Positions 31,811 through 42,888 of a stretch of DNA of 64,000 nt are shown piece after piece; the first letter of the stretch is position 1, and each line of letters begins with the position of its first letter. The position numbers were made by a program, and so were the translations under genes. The stretch covers positions 1-64,000 of the forward strand of contig JABANP010000145.1 of assembly GCA_013115135.1 (NCBI GenBank), read 5' to 3'. The notes under the pieces are model-generated. The model saw only the letters and a list, made by a program, of their open reading frames with translations, made no database searches and was not told the DNA's origin. The stretch comes from Perkinsus olseni. Lineage: Eukaryota; Perkinsozoa; Perkinsida; Perkinsidae.

Positions 31811-33145
31811 CTACCTCTCGACCTCTTTAGACTCGACATCTCGTTCGTCACTCCCATCATCATCATCACCGACGACATCATTGCGACTTAAGACGGTCGC
31901 AACAGACCAAAGAATGGCGCCAAAGATGAGCCAGCATACGCAAATCCAAAGAGACCATCGATGACCGATAGTGTCGTTCCACCAACCCATGAGAAGTGGG
32001 CTCGGAAAGTCTCCAAAGGCATGCGTGATGGCCCACAGGACAGCCACTGCCTGGCCCCTCAGACTTGCTGGTACTGAGTCCATAACAGCCACGTTACACG
32101 GAGCTGTTGACATGAGCAGGAATAATTCAATAATCGTCAACATCGCCAAGAATCCAGCCAGATTGTTAACCCAGGGGGCGCCCACCCCCACCGCCCACGA
32201 TACGGCTATTGGCGCCGCAGACAGCAGGGACGCAACAAAGAGACGCGATCGACTCTTAGCCCATCTCACCGTGAGATAGTCGAGAGCCAGACCACCTATC
32301 AGGGTACCGAAGATTCCGCAGACGACGGTGACAGCACCGAAGGCGATCGTGGAGACCGTTTGACTGGTGTCATATATATACTGGATTAGGGCAGGTCCCC
32401 AGAAACCGAAGCCGCCCACGGTGAACATGAACGCTGAGAATCCAAAAGACAGGCACATGAAGATAGGATTCTTACCTAACTTGATGAGCTGTCGAGCTAG
32501 GCTCTCGCGGGGCTCGTCACCTTCGGCCCTGTCGCTGACTTCGAAGCGGCGTTCCCACCAGTACGCAAGAAAGGCAAATACTATCATCACCAGGGCCTCG
32601 ACCCCAAAGACATATTTTCCTGTTTCCCATGATGGGAAGAAGCCAGCAATGAGATAGCCCAGCGCCTGACCAACATAAAGGGCCACGAAAAAGATTCCAA
32701 GATACAGGGAGTTCTTCCCAGGGGGAGCCGCATCGTCCAGAATCGGCGGCGCCAATGATACCAATGCCGAGCCAGCCCCACCATTGATAGTTCGACACAC
32801 CAACAACAACCAGAATGAGCTCGGGGCCAAGGCCATGACGCCGTTGGTGATGATCCATAGGATCATCCCTATGTAGATCGATCTTATTGTCCAGACTCCC
32901 GAAATCTGACCGATTCTGGCGAACAGCGGTGACATGACAACAAAGCCCAGTATAAATAATCCACCCAGGATGCCAACCTCGACGTCGCTGAACCCTAGGC
33001 CTTCTTTCCCTAGGTAAACATTGAAGCCAGCAAACAGGCCTTGGTCACAATAGACGAGAGCATAGGCTAGAGTGAGGTAACAGAGGTGGGTCTTCGGACC
33101 GAGGTTGCCGAATTCGTCACTTCGCCGGAGAATCTTCGACGTCAT
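31811..33145 (-). CDS. Spinster-like major facilitator transporter (paralogue 1)
   Basis: Intronless 444-residue ORF, ATG at 33145. About twelve hydrophobic segments. The N-terminus has GPKTHLCYLTLAYALVYCDQ (helix 1, Spinster-type 'Y.D' motif) and GFSDVEVGILGGLFILGFVV; the middle has PPGKNSLYLGIFFVALYVGQ and the end FGDFPSPLLMGWWNDTIGHRW. Spinster/SPNS proteins export lipids such as lysophospholipids or sphingosine-1-phosphate from lysosomal or plasma membranes; the substrate here is unknown. It ends in an acidic tail (GDDDDGSDERDVESKE). Tandem with a clear paralogue immediately upstream. The lack of introns contrasts with most neighbours. Confidence 0.88.
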   Translation of the reverse strand: MTSKILRRSDEFGNLGPKTHLCYLTLAYALVYCDQGLFAGFNVYLGKEGLGFSDVEVGILGGLFILGFVVMSPLFARIGQISGVWTIRSIYIGMILWIITNGVMALAPSSFWLLLVCRTINGGAGSALVSLAPPILDDAAPPGKNSLYLGIFFVALYVGQALGYLIAGFFPSWETGKYVFGVEALVMIVFAFLAYWWERRFEVSDRAEGDEPRESLARQLIKLGKNPIFMCLSFGFSAFMFTVGGFGFWGPALIQYIYDTSQTVSTIAFGAVTVVCGIFGTLIGGLALDYLTVRWAKSRSRLFVASLLSAAPIAVSWAVGVGAPWVNNLAGFLAMLTIIELFLLMSTAPCNVAVMDSVPASLRGQAVAVLWAITHAFGDFPSPLLMGWWNDTIGHRWSLWICVCWLIFGAILWSVATVLSRNDVVGDDDDGSDERDVESKEVER

Positions 33146-33455
33146 TTTCGAAAGCCTGGGCTCGAGTTGTTGCTACTACCAAGGAAATACTCATCGACCC
33201 GACTGCCGTACTGTACAACACAACCACCGAGAATGAAGAGGAAAAGAGATCTTCATAGATCTGAAAGTGTATATGGTACACCTTGACGCTGACAAAAGCA
33301 ACCTGTCAAAATCCAGCCTCGTGTCGAGTAAGGCCATCATCAGTCTCTCTGGCCGATCGACCGTTGAACTACAGATGAAACAACAAAGTCCGGACTACTA
33401 AACTACAGGAAAAGTGACGAAGACGCATATAATACTCGTCTTATGATGTTGTTAC

Positions 33456-34769
33456 TTAAGGTTCAACTACATCAGCATTCGAAGACGCCTTGGACTCGAC
33501 ATCGATGTCGACATCAGACTTCCGGCTTATCAAAGTCGCCGCTAACCACAGCACGACACATAACAACAGCCAGGTACCACAGATGCACAAAGACCATCTA
33601 TAGCCAATGTGATCGTTCCAAATCCCCATGAGAATAGGGCTGGGAAAATCTCCAAGGATATGACTAACACCGATTGAAATCGCCAAGGCTTGACCGCGAA
33701 GATGAGCTGGTACTGCTTCCATGATGGCAACGTTCGTTGGCGCCGTCGTGGAGAAAAGGAAGAATTCTACGATGAACATGAGAGCAAAAAAGAGATAAAC
33801 AGAGTTGCTCCATGCAGCTGGAATGGCGAAGGGAATCGAGGCTGTGATTAAGACAAAAGATAGGATACATGATACATGAAGACGGGACTTGCGACCAGCA
33901 AGTTTACGACTCATCACGTCCAGCACGTAGCCACCTAATAGAGTACCAAGGATACCGCAGATAACAGTTAGGGCGCCGAAGCCCATGCTGCCAACAGTTT
34001 GGGATGCCTTCCAGATTTCCTGGATGGCCGCGGGACCCCAGTAGGCGAAACCACCAACGGCGAACATGAAGGCAGAGTAACCGAAGATCAGAGTCATGTA
34101 CGTCGGATTGCTGGCCAAGACGAGGAACTGCTTCAGGAGGCTTCCTTCGTACTCGGCAGGTCTCCTAGCCGGGACTTTGAACCGGTTCTGCCAGATGAAC
34201 GCGAGAACAACGATGATAACCATGATCAAGGCCTCGCCCAAGAACGCGTACTGTCCGGATTCCCACGTGGAGAAAAAGCCGGAACCCACGTAACCCAGAG
34301 CTTGACCCACGTAAAGGGCCATGAAAAAGATACCCAGGAAAGTAGAACCCTTTCCCGGGGGTGCAGAGTCGTCTATGATGGGTGGAGCTAGAGAACAGAA
34401 GGCAGCCTCGCCGACGCCGGTGAGAGTACGGCAGGCCACGATGAGACCGAAGGAGGTTGGTACCACTCCAGTAAGGACGTTCGCTATAACCCAGACAATA
34501 AGGCCGATACAGATTGACCGAATGGTCCAGATGCCCGAAACTTGGCCCAGGATCGCAAACAGGGGGGAGGCTACAACGTAGCCGAGAATGAACATACCAC
34601 CGAGCAGGCCAACTTCGAAGTCAGTGAGATTGAGAGAGTCCTTGAGATAGAGGTTGAGACCGGCAATGAGGCCTCTATCAAAATACACCAGTATCTCGCA
34701 CAACGTGAAGAAGGCAAGATGGGTTTTGGGTCCTAGGAAGGGACGAGGCTGCACGTCGGTCGAAGCCAT
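33456..34769 (-). CDS. Spinster-like major facilitator transporter (paralogue 2)
   Basis: Intronless 437-residue ORF, ATG at 34769 (MASTDVQPRPF). Same architecture as the gene at 31811-33145, with matching blocks GPKTHLAFFTLCEILVYFDR, GLLGGMFILGYVVASPLFA, APPGKGSTFLGIFFMALYVG and LGDFPSPILMGIWNDHIGYR. Twelve predicted membrane segments and a short C-terminal tail (SKASSNADVVEP). The pair likely arose by tandem duplication and share strand, so they could be regulated alike; the 310-bp spacer shows no other gene. Substrate unknown. Confidence 0.88.
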   Translation of the reverse strand: MASTDVQPRPFLGPKTHLAFFTLCEILVYFDRGLIAGLNLYLKDSLNLTDFEVGLLGGMFILGYVVASPLFAILGQVSGIWTIRSICIGLIVWVIANVLTGVVPTSFGLIVACRTLTGVGEAAFCSLAPPIIDDSAPPGKGSTFLGIFFMALYVGQALGYVGSGFFSTWESGQYAFLGEALIMVIIVVLAFIWQNRFKVPARRPAEYEGSLLKQFLVLASNPTYMTLIFGYSAFMFAVGGFAYWGPAAIQEIWKASQTVGSMGFGALTVICGILGTLLGGYVLDVMSRKLAGRKSRLHVSCILSFVLITASIPFAIPAAWSNSVYLFFALMFIVEFFLFSTTAPTNVAIMEAVPAHLRGQALAISIGVSHILGDFPSPILMGIWNDHIGYRWSLCICGTWLLLCVVLWLAATLISRKSDVDIDVESKASSNADVVEP

Positions 34770-34896
34770 ACAGTCTATGTGGCTTAATAGAGTTCAACAA
34801 CTACCGATGAGGGTTGATGATATCGTCAGCTGAGTCCCGAGGATTTTGCGTCACCTACATTCGCGTTCAGGCGGCAAAAATCTGTGAAAAAGTACC

Positions 34897-34960
34897 TCGC
34901 GGGGGATAGAACCCGGGACCTTTCGAATCAAAGTCCGTTTAATCACCCATCCTACTACAT
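34897..34960 (-). repeat. tRNA-derived repeat (intergenic)
   Basis: Minus strand: GTGATTAAACGGACTTTGAT, then TCGAAAGGTCCCGGGTTC and TATCCCCC. The D-like part, a seven-pair hairpin and a T-arm are in tRNA order but no matching 5' acceptor strand is seen. Homologous to 6083-6150. Confidence 0.65.
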
Positions 34961-35494
34961 AACTTGCCGAGCGCAACTGAGAAGCAGCCAGGCTGCTTCT
35001 CACTGCTGCTGCAGCCTCACAGCAACTCCCGGCACTAACTCGATCCACAACTCATCAGGTCTCAATGGTAACACTATATTCTGACTCATGTCCAATACAG
35101 CAGCAGAGAGAACGCTACACGCGTCACGGTGCCACACTGCTGCTCTCATCCACACAAACGAAGGTACTCTTCCACCCCTGGAGGAGGTCCAGGAGGGGCG
35201 TGAGGTACCTATGCAAAGACCCATACAGGTCACGCAAAGCCTTGGCGGCCAAGGTCCACATCGATTTGCCGCGACCAGGAAATAGAACCCGAGAGAATCA
35301 CGGGAATCACATAGATCGAATCGATCCCGCGGTAGAGAATTCCGCACTTTCCGAGGCTTGAAGTCTCTTCATCGTCCTCTTCTTCTCCATCATCATCACC
35401 AAATGAACTTTGATCAGCTGCTCTGTGCGTGCCACTTATAAGCCATTGATGGCTGAACGGATGCAAAGTACTCTCAAAGGGGATGCCGAGTCTC
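34961..35494. other. no supported gene
   Basis: Overlapping short frames on both strands without family signal. A T-arm-like string (GGGTTCTATTTCC on the minus strand) lies near 35280. Confidence 0.3.
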
Positions 35495-36200
35495 TCACGT
35501 GTACGGCGTGATCATGAAGGGTGCGTTCTTCGCCTGGCTCTTCTCTCCCTTGCTGTCTTCCGCCGGGCGCTGTGCGTTATACAACTGTTGCACCCAAAAC
35601 TGGAAAAGCTCCATTTGCGCGTAGATGTGCTGTTGAAGCTCTTTAGCTCGCTCCAACTGCAACTCTCTTCGTCGCAGCTCCAGTTCCTGCAGGCCGTTCC
35701 AATCGTCTAATAGGCACATGTCCCACCCACGTCGGTGAGTTCCGTAGGGCCTTCTCCCGCCACCCGACTGTGACCAGCGCCGTCGTCCCCTTCCTGACGC
35801 GGTCCAGCTCTGAGGGCGATCTCCAAGTTCTGTTGAGCCATCATGACTCGCGCGTTAGTGTGCTGTAACGCTAGCGCTATGCACCTTGCACAGGTACACA
35901 TCCCCTGACAGAATTCTTGTTGAGAGCGTTTTCGACTGTGAGCCAGTTCACCTCCTCCTGACCATCTCCACTTCCGTGATGTTCGCTTTTCGCCTGCTCT
36001 GTCACGCCGACCATTGAAAGTACACCAACCTTTCCGTATTATGCCAGCATGAACACAAGATATCCGATAACACGGCTCACAGCAATCACATGAGTGAACA
36101 CTGGGAGAACGAAAATGTACGGCAATCTTTTTCGCGACGACCCGGCACGCATGGCCAATCGCCCAGACCGTTCTCGGGCCCTCCTCTGAAATAGAAAAGA
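35495..36200 (-). CDS. coiled-coil protein exons with Cys motif, unidentified
   Basis: Two open segments on the minus strand: one contains EFCQGMCTCARCIALALQHT then AQQNLEIALRAG, the other (35719-35495) NGLQELELRRRELQLERAKE and ends AKNAPFMITPYT. A very short GTGGGACATG...TTAG gap could join them in frame but would be only 20 nt, so the junction is doubtful. A C-x-C-x2-C cluster followed by a helical segment recurs in ORFs at 44.6 and 45.0 kb. Function unknown. Confidence 0.35.
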
Positions 36201-36202
36201 AC

Positions 36203-36565
36203 TCAGCTCCAATTAGCTCTGCATGGTGCTGACTTATGCGGGATGCTGCTTTCCTCTGGCGGGCAGTCGTCCCTCTGCTGGGAGGCGGCCTTCGTCTTAG
36301 ACGCCCGTCTTGCCCGCCGTTTCCTTTTGAAGTCAACAACGCGCTGAGCTAGAATGTTAGTCAACTGCGTCACGTACATCATCTGCTGGCTCTGACGATA
36401 CATCTCCAACTCCTGAAATAAGACGATACTTCTTCGCTTCTCAACCTCATCACGTAGGCTGTCGAGACCGCAGAATTGATAAATTTGCGATAGTGAACGA
36501 GCGAGGCGATTATAGGCGACGGCCGTTTGCGCCGTTTGCGCTGAGAGACGTGGCGATTGCATCAT
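36203..36565 (-). CDS. hypothetical coiled-coil protein, 120 residues
   Basis: ATG ATG at 36565-36560 (MMQSPRLSAQTAQTAVAY), then LSQIYQFCGLDSLRDEVEKR, LEMYRQSQQMMYVTQLTNIL and a basic stretch FKRKRRARRASK, stop at 36203. Helical and charged, no membrane segment. It overlaps in another frame with the start of the downstream segment, so it may be the first exon of the same gene. No known domain. Confidence 0.4.
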   Translation of the reverse strand: MMQSPRLSAQTAQTAVAYNRLARSLSQIYQFCGLDSLRDEVEKRRSIVLFQELEMYRQSQQMMYVTQLTNILAQRVVDFKRKRRARRASKTKAASQQRDDCPPEESSIPHKSAPCRANWS

Positions 36566-38354
36566 GTACAGCACGATGCGTAAAGACAGCTTCTATCGAC
36601 GGAACTTCAGTCGAGCTATGAGGAAATCGGAATGGCCTAGGTTTAAGGTTCCACCTTGGGAGAGGACAGCGGAAGAGGCGCTCCCCTGCCGACTATAGAA
36701 GTCACCCTCACTTCAATTGGTACCCCATACCACAATCTCACCAAGTCAGGATGAATTGAAGTGTCGTCACCCCCCTGGCGTAGCTGATCTTGGAGTTCTT
36801 GCTTCTTCGATTGGCAGGAGGGGCAGCAGCACCCAACCTAACACAACCCGATGCTCACACACGGATCAGCCGGCGGTCCCCTGTTACACCCATCGCAGGG
36901 TAGCTCTGCTCGTTAACCAGCGCCTCTGGGTACGCTATAGTGGTTTTCAGTCCTCCTGGACGCAGTGGACCAGCGGTGCTCGCCAAGGATGGAGCTGAGA
37001 CGGGTCCATAAACTCTTCGCGAGTTATCTAACTATTTCAGAGACAGACAATTGCATCGTGGTTATGATGAGACAGTCTAGTGACAACCGTCTAGATCCGA
37101 CCTCATCCCTCTGGAGTTTGAATATTACGAGACCGGACCTATCAGATCAGGAACTTGTGGAGCTCTGAAGCGATGTGAGTTTCACAGAACAGCTCCCACT
37201 GCTCAACGGAAAAATGGCCTCCAGAGTTTTAGAATGCTTCGACCGGACTCTATCTTAATAGCATATCCTGATTATGGGAGAAGCGTCCATCCTTTCAATA
37301 GGTTTTACAAGATTTGTGATGCTACGTGCAATGGGTTCTGCTGTACGACCCGCCAGGCTATACATATGCTTCTGAAACACTACCCCTCTAAGAATTTCAG
37401 GAGACGTATTCAGCGATGGCCACAGCAGCACGCCGTTCAAGACGGAGTAAGGGACAACTCGACCTATACTCTGTGTTGGACGACCGAAATCAGCGGAAAT
37501 GTGAGCTTGACGATCCAGCAGTCACCTGTAGTAGATACGTCGCCGACTTCCGCAGAGGCGTGTACATCATCCATGCGGCCGATGCCACCCCCACCGAATT
37601 CTGGTCCCTTAGCAGGCACCACTGCGGCAGCTGCTAACAGGACTCCCCCTGCACCGATGCCCTGAGGGGTCGACAAAGAAAAGGGTTTATTCTGGTATAA
37701 CGACGGTCCTTTCCTTGCGGTAAGATGTAGCTTCTAAGGTTCATATCGCTGACCCTATTTTGCTCCGATATGAAGCTAAGCTAAAGCATTGATGGTGCGA
37801 AGACAATAAGCGACAGATTTGATTTCGGCGAGAGTCTGTCCGTGTCGTGTTCTGAATCAGCCAGTCTCTTCGCAAGCTCACCACAGAGCGATGAGACCCC
37901 ACGGGCTCCGCGTTATCCGAGTGAGGTTCAGAGCATCCCGATTCCTGAGCTTCGAGCATATCCAACTCATTCTGTTCAGCGGTGTGGGCTGTCGCATCGT
38001 AGGGGTGTAGAGACTCATTCGAGGCCGACGGCAGGGTGCCTAGGGACTCCACTATCACTGGAGGGGGCTTTAATCGATTCTACCTACCGGACTCCAACTG
38101 CCCCACTGCTGTTTCGCATTGCTGATGAGAAGCGGTAGATGGGACGAATGAGAAGGTAGTGTAGTTCGCTTCGACTGTCGATACGGCTGCTGCCATATGA
38201 GTGACTGAAGTTCTCAGACGCCGGGCCTACAGCCTTCAGGCAGATCCCCAGATGAGAACCGAGAACGAGGCCGCGAGGAAATAACCTATTACTCAAACGC
38301 AGAGCAGCGAGCTATTCTAGCAGTTCTAGACTAGTACCGAAAGGCTCTAACACT

Positions 38355-38370
38355 CGGTACTGCAGTACCG
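38355..38370. repeat. 16-bp perfect palindrome
   Basis: CGGTACTGCAGTACCG, self-complementary. Confidence 0.85.
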
Positions 38371-38389
38371 ATAGGGCCTAGCATCGTGA

Positions 38390-38415
38390 TTCACAATATG
38401 TGAACGTATTGTGAA
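38390..38415. repeat. hairpin with 9-bp stem
   Basis: TTCACAATA and TATTGTGAA around an 8-base loop. Confidence 0.8.
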
Positions 38416-40169
38416 GACAAGACAGCTGATGGTGAGACACAATGCCACGGTCTGCGAGGTATCAACACGATGCTACCATAGTCGCGTGACATCAACACCA
38501 GAGTCGTCTATTTTCGACTTCCATCAACTGGGCCACCCAGGGAGCAGATTACTGTTTTGCAGAATGTACTCGCATGATACAAATTCTACCTCTATCATGT
38601 AATACATTATACTATTTGATGGCCAATTTGTCAAATTGATGGTGTACCATGAACGCCGTTCGGTCGCGACTGTGTACTGCCAGAGGCGAGGACACGACAG
38701 ATCTTTCGTATGTCCTCAAGCGTCTTCCTTCCAGCGTATCATGGACCTGATATCATGCTCCAGCTGAGAATCACGACTCTAAGTACCATGCTCATGCTCC
38801 CTCGTGACTTGGCTTCAAGAGGGATACAACAACTCATACTGTCTGAGTCAGAGAATCTCCGCGATGTGAGCCACAGCCTGTGACAGCGCCGCTGTCAACC
38901 ACCCGCTTCTCAAGTCGCTTTCTATCTCTCGGTTCGCCTTGCGGGAGAAATTTCCCATCCCAGCCGCGGTGTTGTTCGAAGGACCCCGCAACGGTACAGG
39001 CTGGTTGGTGAGCTCATACTTGAACAATTATGGAAGAGACACTGGGACAGGTGGGACAAGTATGTCGTCATACAGTATCAATCTGGTACTCAACTTGTTC
39101 GCAGTGCGATTTTCGCACTGATTACTTTCGTCTGGCGTAAAGTCGCAGCGTTGAAAATCCTATCATTTCTTACTTCGACCGTTGGATCGAACGTTGAAGT
39201 TCGACGGTTCGTCTCGAGCCAATTCGAACAGTTTCACATCGTACAGTGAAGTCGTTACAGGTGCACACTCAAATCCTGCCACAGGATCCGGCGAAGCGGC
39301 ACCCACTTAGCCCAAGAGACTCACGAATCGGAAGAAGGCGGAGGGTTACGTTGCCGAGTCGGCAATGCCGACGGCAACCATCAACTTGCAATGTTCAACT
39401 CAAAAAACGCACAAGAGTTAGTCAGAGTTTTAGATCGCCGAAGAATGAAACATCAACATGTGAGCTGATATTGGCTGTGTGGTTCGGCCGCCGAAGCAAA
39501 CTTTGGTGATAGATATCACAATCAGTGACGAAAAACCAGGATCAGGTCGCGACGAGGCTGTCGCGTTCCGGTACGGAATACCCCCGATACACTTTTACGT
39601 GAAAAAAACTGCGTGATTTACGGACTGCTTGGGATCGTGCATCTACGATAGTGAATGATTCATCGCCCGATTGGGAATGATTCTCTCTTAGGCAACGAGT
39701 CTCGTATCGGTCATTCTAGTCGCAGACAGTCGATTTTTCAGAAGCATTTTTCTTCCCAGACGATCGCGATTGAAATCATGCATTAGATTAACCAATTCAT
39801 CGCACAGCTGGATTTCTTCATCACTGGGGGTGTCGTCAAAGTACAATCCCAGGTTCCACACATGGTACTTACCACTAAGACTGAGCGTCAGTGATACAGC
39901 TGTCTACTATGAATAGCTCATCCTCATACATCAACTCTTGAAAGGCAAACACGAGCTTTTCTTCATAAACATAATTCATGGATCAAAAAGCCTTCTGGTA
40001 TTACACACATCACGAAGATATTCAAAGTTTATTTCCAGTTCACAGTTTGAACTTCACGCAGTAAAATTAGTCAACATATATTTCGGTTTACACACATCGA
40101 TACAGAAGAAGCAGTCGAGCATATGACCACTGCAACCGCTCGATTAGCTATACTCTGAGAGTATTACTG

Positions 40170-41086
40170 TCACTTCCAGTCTTTCGGCGAAACAGAACCG
40201 AAAGAAGTTTCAACATACTTCCTGAACTGGTTGCCAGCCTGTGTGGCAGCATCGATGGCTCGTTCGGAGCTGTCACGAGCCTCCATGCAAAGTCTCACGA
40301 AATTATTCTTATATTTCTTCTGTAGAGTTCTCTTGAAAACATTACAGACGTTTTCTACTTCCTTGACCGTCTTCTTTCCAGCTTCCCCTAAATCTTTTAA
40401 CTGCCCCTGCCCGATGAAGTCCTCATCTCCCTTAAGAGCTGTGAAGTCAATCTGTCTAGCGACTTCGTCTAACTTAACCAGCTCCTCAGCATATGGGGAC
40501 TTGTCGATGACTCTCAAGGGGTCGGCACCAGCGCCGTAAGGAGGAGGCTTGCCGAAGCGGAAAGCGTTTCTCCCTTCCCAATCAGGATGTCGCAAGTTAC
40601 GGTGATATCGTTGAACGGCGTTTGGGTCGAAAGAGCTACGGCAAAGGAGGGAATTGGTGGGGCAAAGCAACTGTGATCGATACTTGACTTACAAATAAGT
40701 CCGGAATGCCTTATACCTATCATACGCTGGACAGTAGATGTTCTCGATTTTTAAGTTATCCGCTGAGCCAACTGAAAAGAGTATGCTAGCGCAGTCGTCG
40801 GCGTCTTCAAATTCATATCCCGTCCATCGCAGGGAACAGACAGCCGTGTTGCCCTTGCGACCGAGGCCCATGCTCGCGAGTGGTGGGAATTCCTGAGAGT
40901 GGACTACGGGATCATCGAACCCAAAAGGTGAGCAAGCCCCTCCGCGAAAGAGCAGCTGCAGGCTGTAAATTATGAAGGTGTTCAACAACATCTGCCAGGG
41001 TCGTGTGTACTCACGTCTTCTTCGAGGGCACGAGAGACCAAGGCTGCAGCAGCGGCGGCGATGATGATGACTCGTTTAGTCGACAT
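40170..41086 (-). CDS. putative secreted protein, 278 residues
   Basis: Exons 41086-41015, 40991-40693 and 40635-40170; lengths 72, 299 and 466 sum to a whole number of codons, with introns of 23 and 57 nt. Exon 1 encodes just a signal peptide (MSTKRVIIIAAAAAALVSRA). The mature part has GGACSPFGFDDPVVHSQEFP, VCSLRWTGYEFEDADDCASI, YGAGADPLRVIDKSPYAEEL and a helical C-terminus (EVENVCNVFKRTLQKKYKNN ... SPKDWK) with several Cys. No known domain recognised. The gene is divergent from a second signal-peptide gene 70 bp away, so they may share a promoter. Confidence 0.62.
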
Positions 41087-41153
41087 TTGAGGGATTTGCC
41101 TCAACACTGCATGGGGACAGCACTTTGACCAATTCTCGACTATTCTCTTCCAC

Positions 41154-41449
41154 ATGCCGAAACACTCGCTGAGACTGTGCCTAGCGTACGCGATTGCATT
41201 CGTGTGGGCGAGTCTTAGAGCGTATTATCGTGATCCACACAATTCCTCTATTGCACAAGAGACAATGGAGGGCCGGAATTGGATACTGCCGCTCGAAAAA
41301 CAGTAATGTCGCCAGCCCAAGGCGAGCGAGGATCGCACAGCGGAATGGAGGCTATTCAGAGGAGCCAACTTTACACGACAGCGGTGAAGTGTTCGAGTTG
41401 TTTCGAGACCTCGCATTGTTCGGACGAAGCGATAAGAGCTCTCCAATGA
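41154..41449 (+). CDS. small putative secreted protein, 85 residues
   Basis: Exons 41154-41221 and 41260-41449 with a 38-nt intron; 68 + 190 nt are in phase. Exon 1 is a signal peptide (MPKHSLRLCLAYAIAFVWAS LRA), so the intron falls at the predicted cleavage site. The mature part is DNGGPELDTAARKTVMSPAQ and ends TAVKCSSCFETSHCSDEAIR ALQ, with three Cys. Without splicing, the frame would end at 41308. Function unknown. Confidence 0.5.
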
Positions 41450-42888
41450 AGCTACTCGGCGGGCTCCCGGAGTGGGAAAGATGGGCTGAGGTTGCTCGAG
41501 AACTTGAACCGCAATGGCACACGGAAGGCGGTGAAGATGCAACAGGTCGCTTTCCACTGCAAATATGATAGGTTGCAAACAGGTCCGAGATCGGTATCCT
41601 GATCCGATCTCGATAGAGATTCGGACCAAGGTTCCGTGTTACCGAGCTCGACTATTATACCATGTGCAGCACGCGTGCACAAAGCGTTTCGTCTTGTAGC
41701 GTTTCGCTAGAAACTGTTTCATCATCAGTCAGCTTCGCCGAGTCCCGTGTCACTCATCACGGAGTTGCCGCATCCAGGTCGGGAGCATATTTACATCTCG
41801 AAGTCGCGTCAATGACTTCCGAAAAAAAAACGAAACTTTACCCTGGTGTCAGAAAAAGCAATCATGTTGGTTGTGCACTCTCGGTGTCTCGGCTTTCCCT
41901 AATTTCACCTTCCGACAGGGATGACCCTTCATTGCGATGAGCTGAGCTGCGATTCTGCCGTATTTCCCCTGAACAACCATTGGACCAGAGCAACTCCAGC
42001 CGTCACTGCGCCACAAAATTATCAACTCCATGGGCACTCACCTGGCGACCTCTGCCCTTCAAGCTCGGGCAACGAATTTCCGCTCGAACCCAGCAAGGAC
42101 GCCGTAGCAACACTGAGGGAATGCTCTTGCGCATGCGTGCAAGAAATATCCTACCACAACCCACCTGTCAACAACTACTGTCGAGGAGACTCTCAAGGAC
42201 GATGATGATGAGGAAGAGGAGACGCCTTCACTCGCCGTGTTGAGATGCGCCGAAACCGCAGCGTCTGACAAGCACCGGTCTGTTACTAACTATGCGCCGA
42301 TCGCCTTGTACATGCGTGCAAAGCTGATTGCCCTCGAGAGAGCGAACTTAAAAAGACTAGGTAGAAAGACTTTACACTTGCTCCCATCTGGCGTTCTCTT
42401 TAAACAACGACAAAGGGGCAACAGGTTGCTGAGGGGTACGGACACCCGAACTCACCATTAACCTCTGCTCTTGTCACTGGTCGATCGCTCGATTCAGTTG
42501 GTGCGGCGTCCTGAGGATGGGATCGCCCCGTCTCTCTCCCAGCTCTCCTCACCCGCGTAGTCTCTTGTCTAATCCGAGCCTCTCCTCCCCCGGGCGAGTC
42601 CTCCAGCACCGGGAAAGGGTCCACTCCGGACTCCACACGCTCCACCTGAATGAATCTCACGCCGCCCTCATCGCCACTCTCACCTCGATGGTTTGCAACG
42701 CTGAGTTCCTCAGTTCGGCGACGGGAGCGTCAACGCCAACCTCAACTCTCGTGACATCTGCAACAACCCCTGCAAGGTGGATTTCAGTACCATCCGCCTC
42801 TCGATCTTTAAACGAACTTCGTTGCGACACTTCACGCTGAGGACATTGCTGCTCTACACCACGTGCCCTGCTCCTCGCTTCGCTCCGC
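41450..42888. other. region with repeats and no firm gene
   Basis: Holds an ATAATTTTGTGGCGC copy (42008-42022), two CATGCGTGCA-type repeats (42127-42142, 42294-42325) and the GCGGAGCGAAGC motif near 42878-42892. Minus-strand frames 43016-42657 (VVADVTRVEVGVDAPVAELR) and 42660-42400 are open and may be later exons of the gene ending at 42889. Confidence 0.35.

Larger units (their letters stand above)
36566..40169. other. 3.6-kb stretch without a supported gene
   Basis: Only short frames on both strands, no splice-compatible chain found. It contains a 16-bp perfect palindrome at 38355-38370 and a hairpin at 38390-38415. Confidence 0.4.

Noticed and set aside
34897..34960. Functional tRNA gene
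   Set aside because: The T-arm and an anticodon-like hairpin are visible, but no 5' strand pairs with the acceptor end. The same partial layout recurs at other sites.
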